This document shows positions 1-6,682 of a DNA stretch of 16,423 bases, piece by piece. Both the position numbers and the translations under genes were made by a program. This DNA comes from an uncultured bacterium (GTDB lineage: Bacteria; Patescibacteriota; Minisyncoccia; Phycocordibacterales; Phycocordibacteraceae). Below the pieces are notes generated by a model that saw only the letters and a program-made list of their open reading frames with translations, did no database searches and was not told where the DNA came from. Position 1 is the first letter of the stretch. Each line of letters opens with the position of its first letter. The stretch lies in assembly GCA_938008595.1 (NCBI GenBank), contig CALLKD010000034.1, positions 1 to 16,423 of the forward strand. Reading direction: 5' to 3'.

Positions 1-1
1 A

Positions 2-376
2 GATCTACAAAAAGCACTCAAAGCAAATCCAAAAGCACAAACCTTGTGGAGCGACCTTACTCAAATCTCTCGTAGAGACTTTATTAGCTGGATTGAGTCT
101 GCGAAACAAGAGGAGACCAGAAAGCGCAGAGTAGGAGTTGCAATTGATAGACTTCTTTCGGGACAATGGCGCCCGTGCTGCTATGCAGTGGTTCCCATGA
201 ATCTCTACAAAGCACTTGGTGAAAACCCAAAGGCAAAAGCACAATGGAAAACTCTTTCAGCAGACTCTAAGAGAGACATTAGTGATTGGGTTGAAAAGGC
301 CAAGGACTCCAATGAGAAGGCTCTTCGAGTAAATAAAGCATGTGCACAACTTGCTATAGGAAAGTCTCGTCCTTAA
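2..376 (+). CDS. YdeI/OmdA-like protein with two tandem repeats (5'-truncated by window edge)
   Basis: The reading frame is open from base 2, so the first ATG in the window (44) is probably internal and the true start lies upstream. The visible 124 residues hold two copies of one motif of about 58 residues. Copy 1 (bases 2-175) runs from DLQKALKANP to LLSGQWRP, and copy 2 (about 200-373) from NLYKALGENP to LAIGKSRP. By hand count about 24 of 58 aligned positions are identical, with no gap. The pattern L-x-K-A-L...NPKA...W..L....R......W...AK...R...A...L..G is that of the OmdA family (bacteriocin-protection, YdeI or OmpD-associated, PF13376). The biochemical role of that family is poorly defined. 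No signal peptide or membrane segment is visible. The stop (374-376) overlaps the stop of the convergent protease gene. The family call is from pattern memory. Confidence 0.75.
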   Translation, partial: DLQKALKANPKAQTLWSDLTQISRRDFISWIESAKQEETRKRRVGVAIDRLLSGQWRPCCYAVVPMNLYKALGENPKAKAQWKTLSADSKRDISDWVEKAKDSNEKALRVNKACAQLAIGKSRP

Positions 377-873
377 TAAGTTCTGCTTTCTCTATAAATC
401 AGAAGACTTGCGTGAATAATTCCCATACTGATTAGTAGCATGCCGAGTGTAAACAGGGTGTCTGCAATCTGTGTGGTGTACTGGAGCACGCCTAGCGTAG
501 AAAGAATATAGTTCCAATCATGTATCACTGAGTCACCACCCAAGAGTGGTAATTGCGTTGAACGTGCGTCACCTGCATATACCGATACGTTAATAAGACT
601 TTGTCCTACCCACATGAGGGTAATAGCTCCCGCAAAGCTCTGTGCTGTATAAAAGAAATACATTGCAACTGAAAAGGGAAGCAGTACTTGCAAACCAGAG
701 CCCATACAAACAGAAATAAACTGTCCAAAGAGTATAAATATCGTGTGCCCTGCTTCGTGAAAGATAAGATTCACTCCATCAATAAAATGCCACTGTGTGG
801 GAGTACGTGCGCACTGCAGAAAGTAAAAGGCACAGAGCGAAGCGCCCACAATTCTCATATATAGCTGGTTCAT
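373..873 (-). CDS. M50-like integral membrane metalloprotease (HEAGH)
   Basis: A 166-residue, very hydrophobic protein with a zinc-protease signature HEAGH at residues 39-43 inside the first strongly hydrophobic stretch, as in site-2-type (M50/M50B-like) intramembrane proteases. Four or more further membrane segments are likely (about 55-75, 80-98, 135-158). A second conserved-looking block around residues 98-122 includes YAGDAR, LPLLGG and HDWNY; its Asp or His could complete metal binding. I recall similar small M50-type proteins in CPR genomes. A longer version from GTG at 912 is possible. I prefer ATG at 873 because TATACT lies exactly 6 nt upstream, matching the leaderless starts seen elsewhere here. 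It is divergent from the beta-helix gene and convergent with the OmdA-like gene. The substrate is unknown. Confidence 0.8.
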   Translation of the reverse strand: MNQLYMRIVGASLCAFYFLQCARTPTQWHFIDGVNLIFHEAGHTIFILFGQFISVCMGSGLQVLLPFSVAMYFFYTAQSFAGAITLMWVGQSLINVSVYAGDARSTQLPLLGGDSVIHDWNYILSTLGVLQYTTQIADTLFTLGMLLISMGIIHASLLIYRESRTY

Positions 874-879
874 AGATAC

Positions 880-885
880 AGTATA
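880..885 (-). promoter_or_regulatory. -10 box for leaderless start of the M50-like gene
   Basis: TATACT on the minus strand ends 6 nt before ATG 873. Transcription would be expected to begin at or next to the A of the start codon. No Shine-Dalgarno sequence and no clear -35 hexamer are visible. This supports ATG 873 over the upstream GTG at 912. Confidence 0.55.
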
Positions 886-945
886 TACAGGCATATATGA
901 GGGAACGGCCACAAAGCACCAAATAATGCGTTTAGAGCTCGAGTT

Positions 946-954
946 TGCTACTAT
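946..954 (+). promoter_or_regulatory. Extended -10 promoter of the beta-helix gene
   Basis: TGCTACTAT (TGn plus TACTAT) ends 10 nt before ATG 965, giving a predicted 5' UTR of only about 3-4 nt. There is no purine-rich ribosome binding site in between. No good -35 hexamer is seen, which is common for extended -10 promoters. Confidence 0.5.
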
Positions 955-964
955 CTGAGCACAT

Positions 965-3709
965 ATGAAAAATATCCTTTCCGTGCGCTTCCTTATTGCT
1001 GTTTTCGCCTTGTCAGTGCTTGGTATTACTGGTGGTGCTCACACCGCAGAGGCTGCAACCGGAGACATTACCGGAGTCCGCATAAGCCAGTCTCCGTATA
1101 AGGATTCATGGGTAGCAGAAGTTGATATTGAAGGACTAACCGCTGGAGGAACATTCAATATGGGGCTTGGTACGGCAAACAACCCTGAGACGGCGAAGAT
1201 TGTCTTCACTGTAACCTCACCCGCATTTGATTCTGAGGGAAATGCCACTACTGTAACAAGAACTATTTACGGTACCCGATTTCTTCGACAGGCATATCCC
1301 AATAACGCACTTGCCGACACGGTAACAACCGGAAACACGCTCACCGTAAAAGTTATGCTGAGTGACTACATATACAATGCAGACACAAACATCACTGCAA
1401 ACATTGATGCAGGCTTCTATACAAAGAACACCAGCAATGCTGCTGCCTCAGGAATTGCCGTGGTTAACACCTCCACGCTGGACTATCCAAAGGTAATTGG
1501 ACGGTGGGTATGGCCTGGGTTTGAACGAGTAACGGATGACTTCCTTGTTGAAGCAACCGCCTTTCAAAAGTATGCAAAGGACGGAAAGCCACTTGCTGCA
1601 ATGAAGTTCACAGCAACAGATCAGCATGGAAACAGCACCTCGCAGGTGGCAACGACGATGACAAAGTCTACTCGGGGTACTGATGCAAACACAGTGCTTG
1701 TATATGCGGCAACCATACCGGTAGCAAGTCTTACCCAAGGCGATAAGATTGAAGTCAATTTCCAAGCATATCCGTGGGTTGGCGTTGCAAGCTCAACACT
1801 CAACACGGCTATTACTGCTGATGGATTTGCCCAACCAAATGAACGTCTCGGACCTCTTACCAATGTGCTTGATAAGACGGGGGCATATGGAAAGGCGTTC
1901 GTACTCATTGATCCGCTTGGAAAACTTGGCACCTCTACTGGTGCCGTGGTCTATAGCTCACAAGCTGCTGCCGAAGCTGCAGGAACTGCTACTGCCTTTA
2001 CAACCATTCGCAATGCGTGGACGGCACTGCGCGCATACAACAATTCTCATTACGGAAGAAATAATGCAGGAGGGGGCACCATACTCCTTAACAAAGGTAC
2101 CTACAATTTCGCAAGCGGAACCCTGCCTGCTTCAACCACAATGGACACGTGGCTAACCATTAAGCCAGCCTCTACAGTATCTAAATCAGATGCCGTACTA
2201 AACGGAGCGGCAAACCCAAACATGAACTTCAACGGAATGCTTAAGCTTGATGGCATAAGTTTGGTTTCAACCACAACCGTACTGCGTGACATTACCGGTT
2301 CAATGGGCGTATGGCTCAATAATAGCTATGTGAATGCAACAGGTACTGCAGCATCACAACCATTTATTGGAAATAAGGTCTTCTACGCTACGCAAAACAA
2401 AATAGAGGCTCTTGCCGGTGCAGGATTCTGGGGAACGTACAGCACTAGTAAGGGGCCTGCTGCACTCGTACGAGGAAATGACTCAAGCAAAATAATCTAC
2501 ACCAATCAGTACGCAACAGTAGGTAATAAGAATATTATTACCGGTCCTGCAAAGGCTGGCTTTATAGAACTTGGCAATACTTCAAACAACCAACCAAGTA
2601 ATAACTCCATCTATGCATTTAATTCTGCATATAACATCAATACTGTTGCCATATATGCAATGGGTAAGAACATGCAGAATATAGCTGTAGTACAGAACGT
2701 GCTGGAGAGTCAAAGTGCTGTTTCCCCCCTTATGCAAATTGCTGCCGATGGAAGCGAGGGAACGCTCAATAACGTCATTGTGTGGAATAACAGTGCAGCA
2801 GGGCAGCGTAACAGCTTTGCCTTTAACGAGTACTCCACGACATCAGCACCCCGGTATAACTGGTCAATACGAAATAACATATTCCAGTTGTCAGGCAGTA
2901 AGACGGACACCTTTGCTAAAGATCCAAATGCTGCACGTATTGCAAACTGGTCTGCTGTTAACATGGTGGGGTCATCAAACAACGTTACGCAAACAAATAA
3001 CACGTTTGTATTTGAATTCCTTGGACTTTCTTCCATGTTTGGGATTGGTAACAGCACCAGCACACCGCTCTGGGTACGTGACGGATCAAGAGGTGGGACA
3101 GATGCTGGAAACGGTGACTATCAGCTAGTGTCAAACACACTCGCAGTAGATCTTGCAACTTCAACTGATGCCTCTTCTCAAACACTACCGTACGACTTTA
3201 ACGGCAATGCCGTATATGGAAGTATGGATGCAGGGGCATACGAATATATTCCAACGCTTAGCATGGGATCAGACCTCCTAACGGCTTCTTCTTCAATTCG
3301 TCTCTATGGCGACGAAAAGTATAGATACAAGAAAAGCACTACGGCAACAAGTACGATAGCGCTCTCTATAGAAATACCAGGATCAGATACCCATAACTGG
3401 TTGGATGTCTCTGTGAGCACGTGGCTAAACTCTGGCACTCGCAACAAAGTATGGACAGAAGCAACAAAGAATAAGACGACACTATACACCCTGCACGTAG
3501 TAGGCGACCTACTTCCAAGCACTCCATACCGGGTAACTGCTAACGGCGCTCCTATCACTGGTTGTGTTGGCGGCGTGTGTATGGCAAACGAGTACGGCCA
3601 ACTATCCTTTACCTATAGCGGAGCATATACGCTCCCGGTTACGTTCGACGTGATTGAAACAACGCTTCCTGATAGTGTTGTAGTAACATCCACAAGTACT
3701 GGTGAGTAG
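965..3709 (+). CDS. Large secreted beta-helix surface protein
   Basis: A 914-residue exported protein. Residues 1-30 form a Sec signal peptide: basic MKNILSVRF, a hydrophobic core, then an Ala-rich cleavage region near HTAEAA. Residues about 31-310 are Thr/Ser/Ala/Asn-rich beta-type sequence, perhaps one or two Ig-like domains. Around residue 369, GGGTILLNKGTYNF resembles the entry of pectate-lyase-like right-handed beta-helices. Asn-rich turns such as NNIF and NNTF continue to the closing DAGAYEY near residue 755-760, a common end of such helices. Residues about 765-914 form a separate C-terminal domain with a GCVGGVC pair that could be disulfide-bonded. No LPXTG, C-terminal membrane helix or catalytic motif is recognisable, so anchoring is unknown. 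Likely role: cell-surface glycan binding or host contact (inference). It may also be a polysaccharide lyase. Confidence 0.85.
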   Translation: MKNILSVRFLIAVFALSVLGITGGAHTAEAATGDITGVRISQSPYKDSWVAEVDIEGLTAGGTFNMGLGTANNPETAKIVFTVTSPAFDSEGNATTVTRTIYGTRFLRQAYPNNALADTVTTGNTLTVKVMLSDYIYNADTNITANIDAGFYTKNTSNAAASGIAVVNTSTLDYPKVIGRWVWPGFERVTDDFLVEATAFQKYAKDGKPLAAMKFTATDQHGNSTSQVATTMTKSTRGTDANTVLVYAATIPVASLTQGDKIEVNFQAYPWVGVASSTLNTAITADGFAQPNERLGPLTNVLDKTGAYGKAFVLIDPLGKLGTSTGAVVYSSQAAAEAAGTATAFTTIRNAWTALRAYNNSHYGRNNAGGGTILLNKGTYNFASGTLPASTTMDTWLTIKPASTVSKSDAVLNGAANPNMNFNGMLKLDGISLVSTTTVLRDITGSMGVWLNNSYVNATGTAASQPFIGNKVFYATQNKIEALAGAGFWGTYSTSKGPAALVRGNDSSKIIYTNQYATVGNKNIITGPAKAGFIELGNTSNNQPSNNSIYAFNSAYNINTVAIYAMGKNMQNIAVVQNVLESQSAVSPLMQIAADGSEGTLNNVIVWNNSAAGQRNSFAFNEYSTTSAPRYNWSIRNNIFQLSGSKTDTFAKDPNAARIANWSAVNMVGSSNNVTQTNNTFVFEFLGLSSMFGIGNSTSTPLWVRDGSRGGTDAGNGDYQLVSNTLAVDLATSTDASSQTLPYDFNGNAVYGSMDAGAYEYIPTLSMGSDLLTASSSIRLYGDEKYRYKKSTTATSTIALSIEIPGSDTHNWLDVSVSTWLNSGTRNKVWTEATKNKTTLYTLHVVGDLLPSTPYRVTANGAPITGCVGGVCMANEYGQLSFTYSGAYTLPVTFDVIETTLPDSVVVTSTSTGE

Positions 3710-3768
3710 ATACCGCACCCACACCACTTGCTTCACGCATACCCACTGCTACTCTTATGTATGGAAGC

Positions 3769-3774
3769 TATAGT
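3769..3774 (+). promoter_or_regulatory. -10 box of the L,D-transpeptidase gene
   Basis: TATAGT ends 8 nt before ATG 3783 and 20 nt before ATG 3795. Transcription is expected to begin at about 3781-3783. This allows either a leaderless start at 3783 or a short leader carrying the GGAGGG site that serves ATG 3795. Confidence 0.45.
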
Positions 3775-3784
3775 GCTTCTGTAT

Positions 3785-3790
3785 GGAGGG
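3785..3790 (+). promoter_or_regulatory. Shine-Dalgarno site deciding the L,D-transpeptidase start
   Basis: GGAGGG lies 4 nt before ATG 3795, one of only two good ribosome binding sites in the window. It favours ATG 3795, although the spacing is slightly short and the leaderless ATG at 3783 remains possible. Confidence 0.5.
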
Positions 3791-3794
3791 TGTC

Positions 3795-4232
3795 ATGCGC
3801 GAAATCGTTCGGTTTGTTGCGTTGCTTCTTCTTTTCCTTGCCGTTCCCGTACGTGCAACCATTGTGAGGGTTGAGGTTAGTATTGCTAACCAGACTGCGA
3901 CTGTCTTTGAAGACAATGTGCAGACACAGCAGTGGGCCGTATCAACGGGAAGGCCAGGACACGACACGCACAAAGGTACGTTTACGGTGACCTACATGGA
4001 CAAACATCACCGTTCAAGTATCTACAAGTCTAAGCGCACCGGCATTGGCTCGCCCATGCCGTACGCGGTCTTCTATGATGGCGACCGAGCGCTCCATGGC
4101 ACAACCGATGTGAATCGCTTGGGCACGCCCGCATCGCACGGGTGTGTGCGTCTGCACCCTGATAACGCGGAGACGTTCTTCAACATCGTTACGCGTGTTG
4201 GCAAGCAGAACGTAACAATCATCGTGTCATAA
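3795..4232 (+). CDS. Exported L,D-transpeptidase (YkuD family)
   Basis: A peptidoglycan cross-linking enzyme that joins stem peptides through an acyl-enzyme on its catalytic Cys, acting outside the membrane. From start 3795 it has 145 residues. Residues 1-21 form a signal peptide or anchor (MREIVRF, then an LLLLFL core, ending PVRA). The rest is a single YkuD domain, near the minimal size. The catalytic motif is intact: His at about 101 in LHGTT, and S-H-G-C-V-R with Cys at about 117 (codon 4143-4145). An in-frame ATG at 3783 would add four residues. No peptidoglycan-binding or LysM domain is present. It lies 85 bp after the beta-helix gene, with its own -10 box. A lone catalytic domain suggests cell-wall maintenance in a small-genome cell. 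The family call is secure; the choice of start is not. Confidence 0.92.
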   Translation: MREIVRFVALLLLFLAVPVRATIVRVEVSIANQTATVFEDNVQTQQWAVSTGRPGHDTHKGTFTVTYMDKHHRSSIYKSKRTGIGSPMPYAVFYDGDRALHGTTDVNRLGTPASHGCVRLHPDNAETFFNIVTRVGKQNVTIIVS

Positions 4233-4239
4233 CTTAGTT

Positions 4240-4263
4240 CAAGCCCTGCGAAAGTGGGGCTTG
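4240..4263 (+). terminator. Possible hairpin after the L,D-transpeptidase gene
   Basis: CAAGCCC (4240-4246) can pair with GGGCTTG (4257-4263) around a 10-nt loop, 8 nt after the stop codon. No T-tract follows, so it is a weak terminator at best. Its right arm overlaps the position expected for the -35 region of the next gene. Confidence 0.35.
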
Positions 4264-4289
4264 CTCGTACTCTCCTTGGGTCATATACT
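4261..4289 (+). promoter_or_regulatory. Promoter of trhO
   Basis: A weak -35 (TTGCTC, 4261-4266) is separated by 17 bp from TATACT (4284-4289). The -10 box ends 8 nt before ATG 4298, giving a nearly leaderless transcript with no Shine-Dalgarno sequence. Confidence 0.5.
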
Positions 4290-4297
4290 CAGCACAT

Positions 4298-5176
4298 ATG
4301 GATTTCCAGGTACTACTTTTCTATAAATATGTTGATATAGAAGACCCTAAAACGGTTGCGGCAAGGGTACGTGGCCTTGCTACAAAGTATCACCTTACCG
4401 GTAGGGGTATTATCGCTACCGAGGGTATAAACGTTACGCTTGAAGGAAAAACCCCTGATACCGAGCTATTTCTTGCTGACCTACTCACTGACCCACGCTT
4501 CAGTGACATCATCTCAAAGCGCAGTGTAGGTACTGGAGACTCATTCCCACGCCTTTCCATTAAAGTACGTGATGAGATTGTTGGCACACGGTTCCCACAG
4601 GAACTTGCTGACCCGAGAGTTTCAACTGCTCCACACATACCACCTGAGAAGCTTAAGGAGATGTATGAGAAGGAAGAAGACTTTGTGGTTATCGATATGC
4701 GCAATGATTATGAATTTGCTTCAGGACACTTTAAGAATTCCATTGATCCTGGCATGAAGTCTTCACGTGACTTGCCGCTTACACTACCTAAACTTGAGCA
4801 GTATAAAAAGAAGAAGGTTGTTACCGTATGCACGGGTGGTGTCAGATGTGAAAAGATGGCTGCATACCTCCAAAGCAACGGCTTTGAAGACGTGTCGCAG
4901 CTTGATAGCGGTATTCATGCCTACATGGAAAAGTACCCAGGCGAAGACTTCCTTGGAACGCTCTATACGTTTGATAAGCGAAAGGTAATGCACTTTGGTG
5001 GAGAGAACAGGGAAATTATTGGCACCTGCATGCGCTGTAGTGCCAAGACGGAGAGCTATGTAAACTGTGCAAACCTACTATGTCACGACCACTTCCTACT
5101 TTGTGATGACTGTCAGGAGTCTAAGGGAGTATTTTGCTCAGATAGCTGCAAGGAGAAGACACTGCAACCTGCGTAG
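4298..5176 (+). CDS. trhO: tRNA uridine(34) hydroxylase TrhO (rhodanese-like, UPF0176/YceA family)
   Basis: 292 residues, close to the family's usual core length. TrhO makes 5-hydroxyuridine at the tRNA wobble position 34 in an O2-dependent reaction, the first step towards cmo5U/mo5U. Residues about 1-95 form the N-terminal UPF0176 domain (start MDFQVLLFYKYVDIEDP). Residues about 120-215 are the rhodanese domain with VIDMRNDYEF and the active-site loop CTGGVRCEK (Cys178, Cys184). Residues about 240-288 form a Cys-rich tail with several C-x2-C/C-x3-C type spacings, typical of longer family members and likely zinc-binding. All key residues seen in E. coli YceA-type proteins appear present. It is convergent with the pseudouridine synthase, with only 5 bp between the stops and no terminator. 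An O2-dependent enzyme is notable in a lineage usually considered fermentative. Confidence 0.93.
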   Translation: MDFQVLLFYKYVDIEDPKTVAARVRGLATKYHLTGRGIIATEGINVTLEGKTPDTELFLADLLTDPRFSDIISKRSVGTGDSFPRLSIKVRDEIVGTRFPQELADPRVSTAPHIPPEKLKEMYEKEEDFVVIDMRNDYEFASGHFKNSIDPGMKSSRDLPLTLPKLEQYKKKKVVTVCTGGVRCEKMAAYLQSNGFEDVSQLDSGIHAYMEKYPGEDFLGTLYTFDKRKVMHFGGENREIIGTCMRCSAKTESYVNCANLLCHDHFLLCDDCQESKGVFCSDSCKEKTLQPA

Positions 5177-5181
5177 GTTTC

Positions 5182-6066
5182 TTACGACACAAGACCAAGG
5201 AGTGAAAGAAACTCCTGCTTTTCAGCACCAGTAATTTCCCTAAGAGCACCCTTTCCAAGTGTGCCAATCTTTATGTTCATGATGCGCACGCGCTTCAAAT
5301 CATCCACTTCGTTATGCATGGCTACCACCATACGACGTATCTGATGTTTCTTACCTTCTGTGAGTACAATTGAGAAGCTTTTTTCACCAACGTTCTTAAT
5401 GGTTGCGGGTAGTGTTTTGTATCCTTCAATATCAACCCCAGCCTCCATAGTTGCCTTAAAGCTTGCACGAAGAGGGAACTTAACACGGACTGCGTACTCC
5501 TTTTCGTGTGCCTTGCCAGGACTTAGTAGTCTGTCAGTAACACGCCCATCATTAGTGAGTATAAGAAGGCCGTGGGAGTCTTTATCAAGTCTTCCTACTG
5601 GAAATAGTCCTTTCTCACGGGCTTCTGTTGGAAGTGTTTCTTTGACTTCAACCTCAGCACCCTGTGGGGAGTGTGTAATTATTCCTCGTGGCTTGTTATA
5701 TGCGTAATAGAAATACTGTTGTTTAGGACCACGTCCTGCACGTACGGTTACTTCATCTGTTTCAAGAACTCTGTCTCCAAGGGTGGCGATTGCGCCATTA
5801 ATGAGTACCCGTTCTCGTGTAATAAGCTCATCTGCTGCTTTGCGCGTTGCAAGGCCTTTGCGTGCTAAGTACTTATTTATACGCATTGGGTAGAGTGGGG
5901 CGTCTGGTACAGGTTTTGGAGCCACACGCACAGGTGCTGCAGGACGAGTACGAGGAGGTGGTGTTGCTCGGGATCGTGTCTTTGCCTGCGCCACATAGGT
6001 TTTTCGTGTACGAGGGGATGCAGTCTGAGTACGGCGTGGTCCTCTACTCTTTGGAGAATTTCTCAT
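5182..6066 (-). CDS. rluF: RsuA/RluB/RluF-family pseudouridine synthase with long basic N-terminal extension
   Basis: 294 residues. It isomerises uridine to pseudouridine in rRNA; E. coli RluF acts on 23S rRNA U2604. Residues 1-60 are a disordered Arg/Lys/Pro/Thr-rich extension. Residues 61-105 are an S4 RNA-binding domain (MRINKYLARKG...). The catalytic domain follows, with YNKPRGIITH and the motif GRLDKDSHGLLILTNDG containing catalytic Asp161. HEKEYAV, KKHQIRRM and the C-terminal RVRIMNI-x-IGTLGKGALREIT block resemble RluF more than RsuA or RluB, so the symbol is a best guess within the family. ATG 6066 is supported by TGCTATACT ending 6 nt upstream. An internal ATG at 5886 would remove the whole extension. 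It is divergent from the sigma factor gene. Confidence 0.9.
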   Translation of the reverse strand: MRNSPKSRGPRRTQTASPRTRKTYVAQAKTRSRATPPPRTRPAAPVRVAPKPVPDAPLYPMRINKYLARKGLATRKAADELITRERVLINGAIATLGDRVLETDEVTVRAGRGPKQQYFYYAYNKPRGIITHSPQGAEVEVKETLPTEAREKGLFPVGRLDKDSHGLLILTNDGRVTDRLLSPGKAHEKEYAVRVKFPLRASFKATMEAGVDIEGYKTLPATIKNVGEKSFSIVLTEGKKHQIRRMVVAMHNEVDDLKRVRIMNIKIGTLGKGALREITGAEKQEFLSLLGLVS

Positions 6067-6072
6067 ACAGGC

Positions 6073-6081
6073 AGTATAGCA
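6073..6081 (-). promoter_or_regulatory. Extended -10 promoter of the pseudouridine synthase gene
   Basis: TGCTATACT on the minus strand ends 6 nt before ATG 6066, predicting a leaderless mRNA. The same nine bases recur on the plus strand at 6111-6119 for the sigma factor gene, so the two promoters are back to back and their -35 regions overlap at about 6091-6101. Confidence 0.6.
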
Positions 6082-6110
6082 GTGAATTGGGGCCTAGATC
6101 AGCATATTTT

Positions 6111-6119
6111 TGCTATACT
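6111..6119 (+). promoter_or_regulatory. Extended -10 promoter of the sigma/DUF5667 operon
   Basis: TGCTATACT lies 50 nt before ATG 6170, so this unit has an actual 5' leader of about 44 nt, unlike most genes here. A second weaker box (TACTAG, 6151-6156) lies 13 nt before the ATG and could give a short-leader transcript. No ribosome binding site is obvious. Confidence 0.5.
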
Positions 6120-6169
6120 CTCTGTATCCTCATTTGCGTAAGTATTTGCGTACTAGAACGTCTATTGCT

Positions 6170-6682
6170 ATGGATCAAGAAACCTTAAAAGCTCAATTTC
6201 TCGCAGCCTATGAGCGTCATGCTGACGAACTCTACCGCTTTATCTACTTCAAGATTTCAAACAAGGAAAAGGCAGAGGATGTGACACAGGAGGTTTTTAT
6301 TGAACTATGGCAGGCACTGCGTAAGAAGACGAAGATTAAGAACACCCGTGCGTTTCTCTTTACGGTTGCTAGAAACAGAATAATTGATTGGTACCGCAAG
6401 AAGAAGTCGGTATCACTGGAAACCATCACCAGTACTGGAGTTGAGTTTCAAGGAGACGACGCTTCCAGTGTCACTATGCGCACCGAGTTTGATCAGGTTG
6501 TTGCCGCAATGGAACAGCTAGACGATGCTTCGCGAGAAGTGGTGCAGCTGCGACACATTGAAGGTTTCACCCCACAAGAAATTGCAGATGTAACGGGGGA
6601 GTCAGCAAATGCTGTTTCAGTACGACTGAACAGAGCAACAAAGAGACTCAAAGAACTACTGCACGCAAACACAACGACATGA
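6170..6682 (+). CDS. ECF-type RNA polymerase sigma-70 factor
   Basis: 170 residues, normal for an ECF (group 4) sigma factor. Region 2 spans about residues 15-80: YERHADELYRFIYFKI, then DVTQEVFIELW (core-binding and -10 recognition) and AFLFTVARNRIIDWYRKK. After a linker of about 30 residues, region 4 spans about 112-165: LDDASREVVQLRHIEGFTPQEIA plus the helix-turn-helix SANAVSVRLNRATKRLKEL. There is no region 1.1 or 3. The frame extends upstream to 6110, but MDQETLK at 6170 fits the family start. The stop codon TGA overlaps the ATG of the next gene (ATGA, 6679-6682), so the two are translationally coupled, as expected for a sigma/regulator pair. Target promoters are unknown. Confidence 0.93.
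   Translation: MDQETLKAQFLAAYERHADELYRFIYFKISNKEKAEDVTQEVFIELWQALRKKTKIKNTRAFLFTVARNRIIDWYRKKKSVSLETITSTGVEFQGDDASSVTMRTEFDQVVAAMEQLDDASREVVQLRHIEGFTPQEIADVTGESANAVSVRLNRATKRLKELLHANTTT

Noticed and set aside
6110..6169. Upstream extension of the sigma factor to ATG 6110
   Set aside because: That ATG overlaps the extended -10 box (6111-6119), so it would not be transcribed from this promoter, and the added residues do not resemble an ECF N-terminus.
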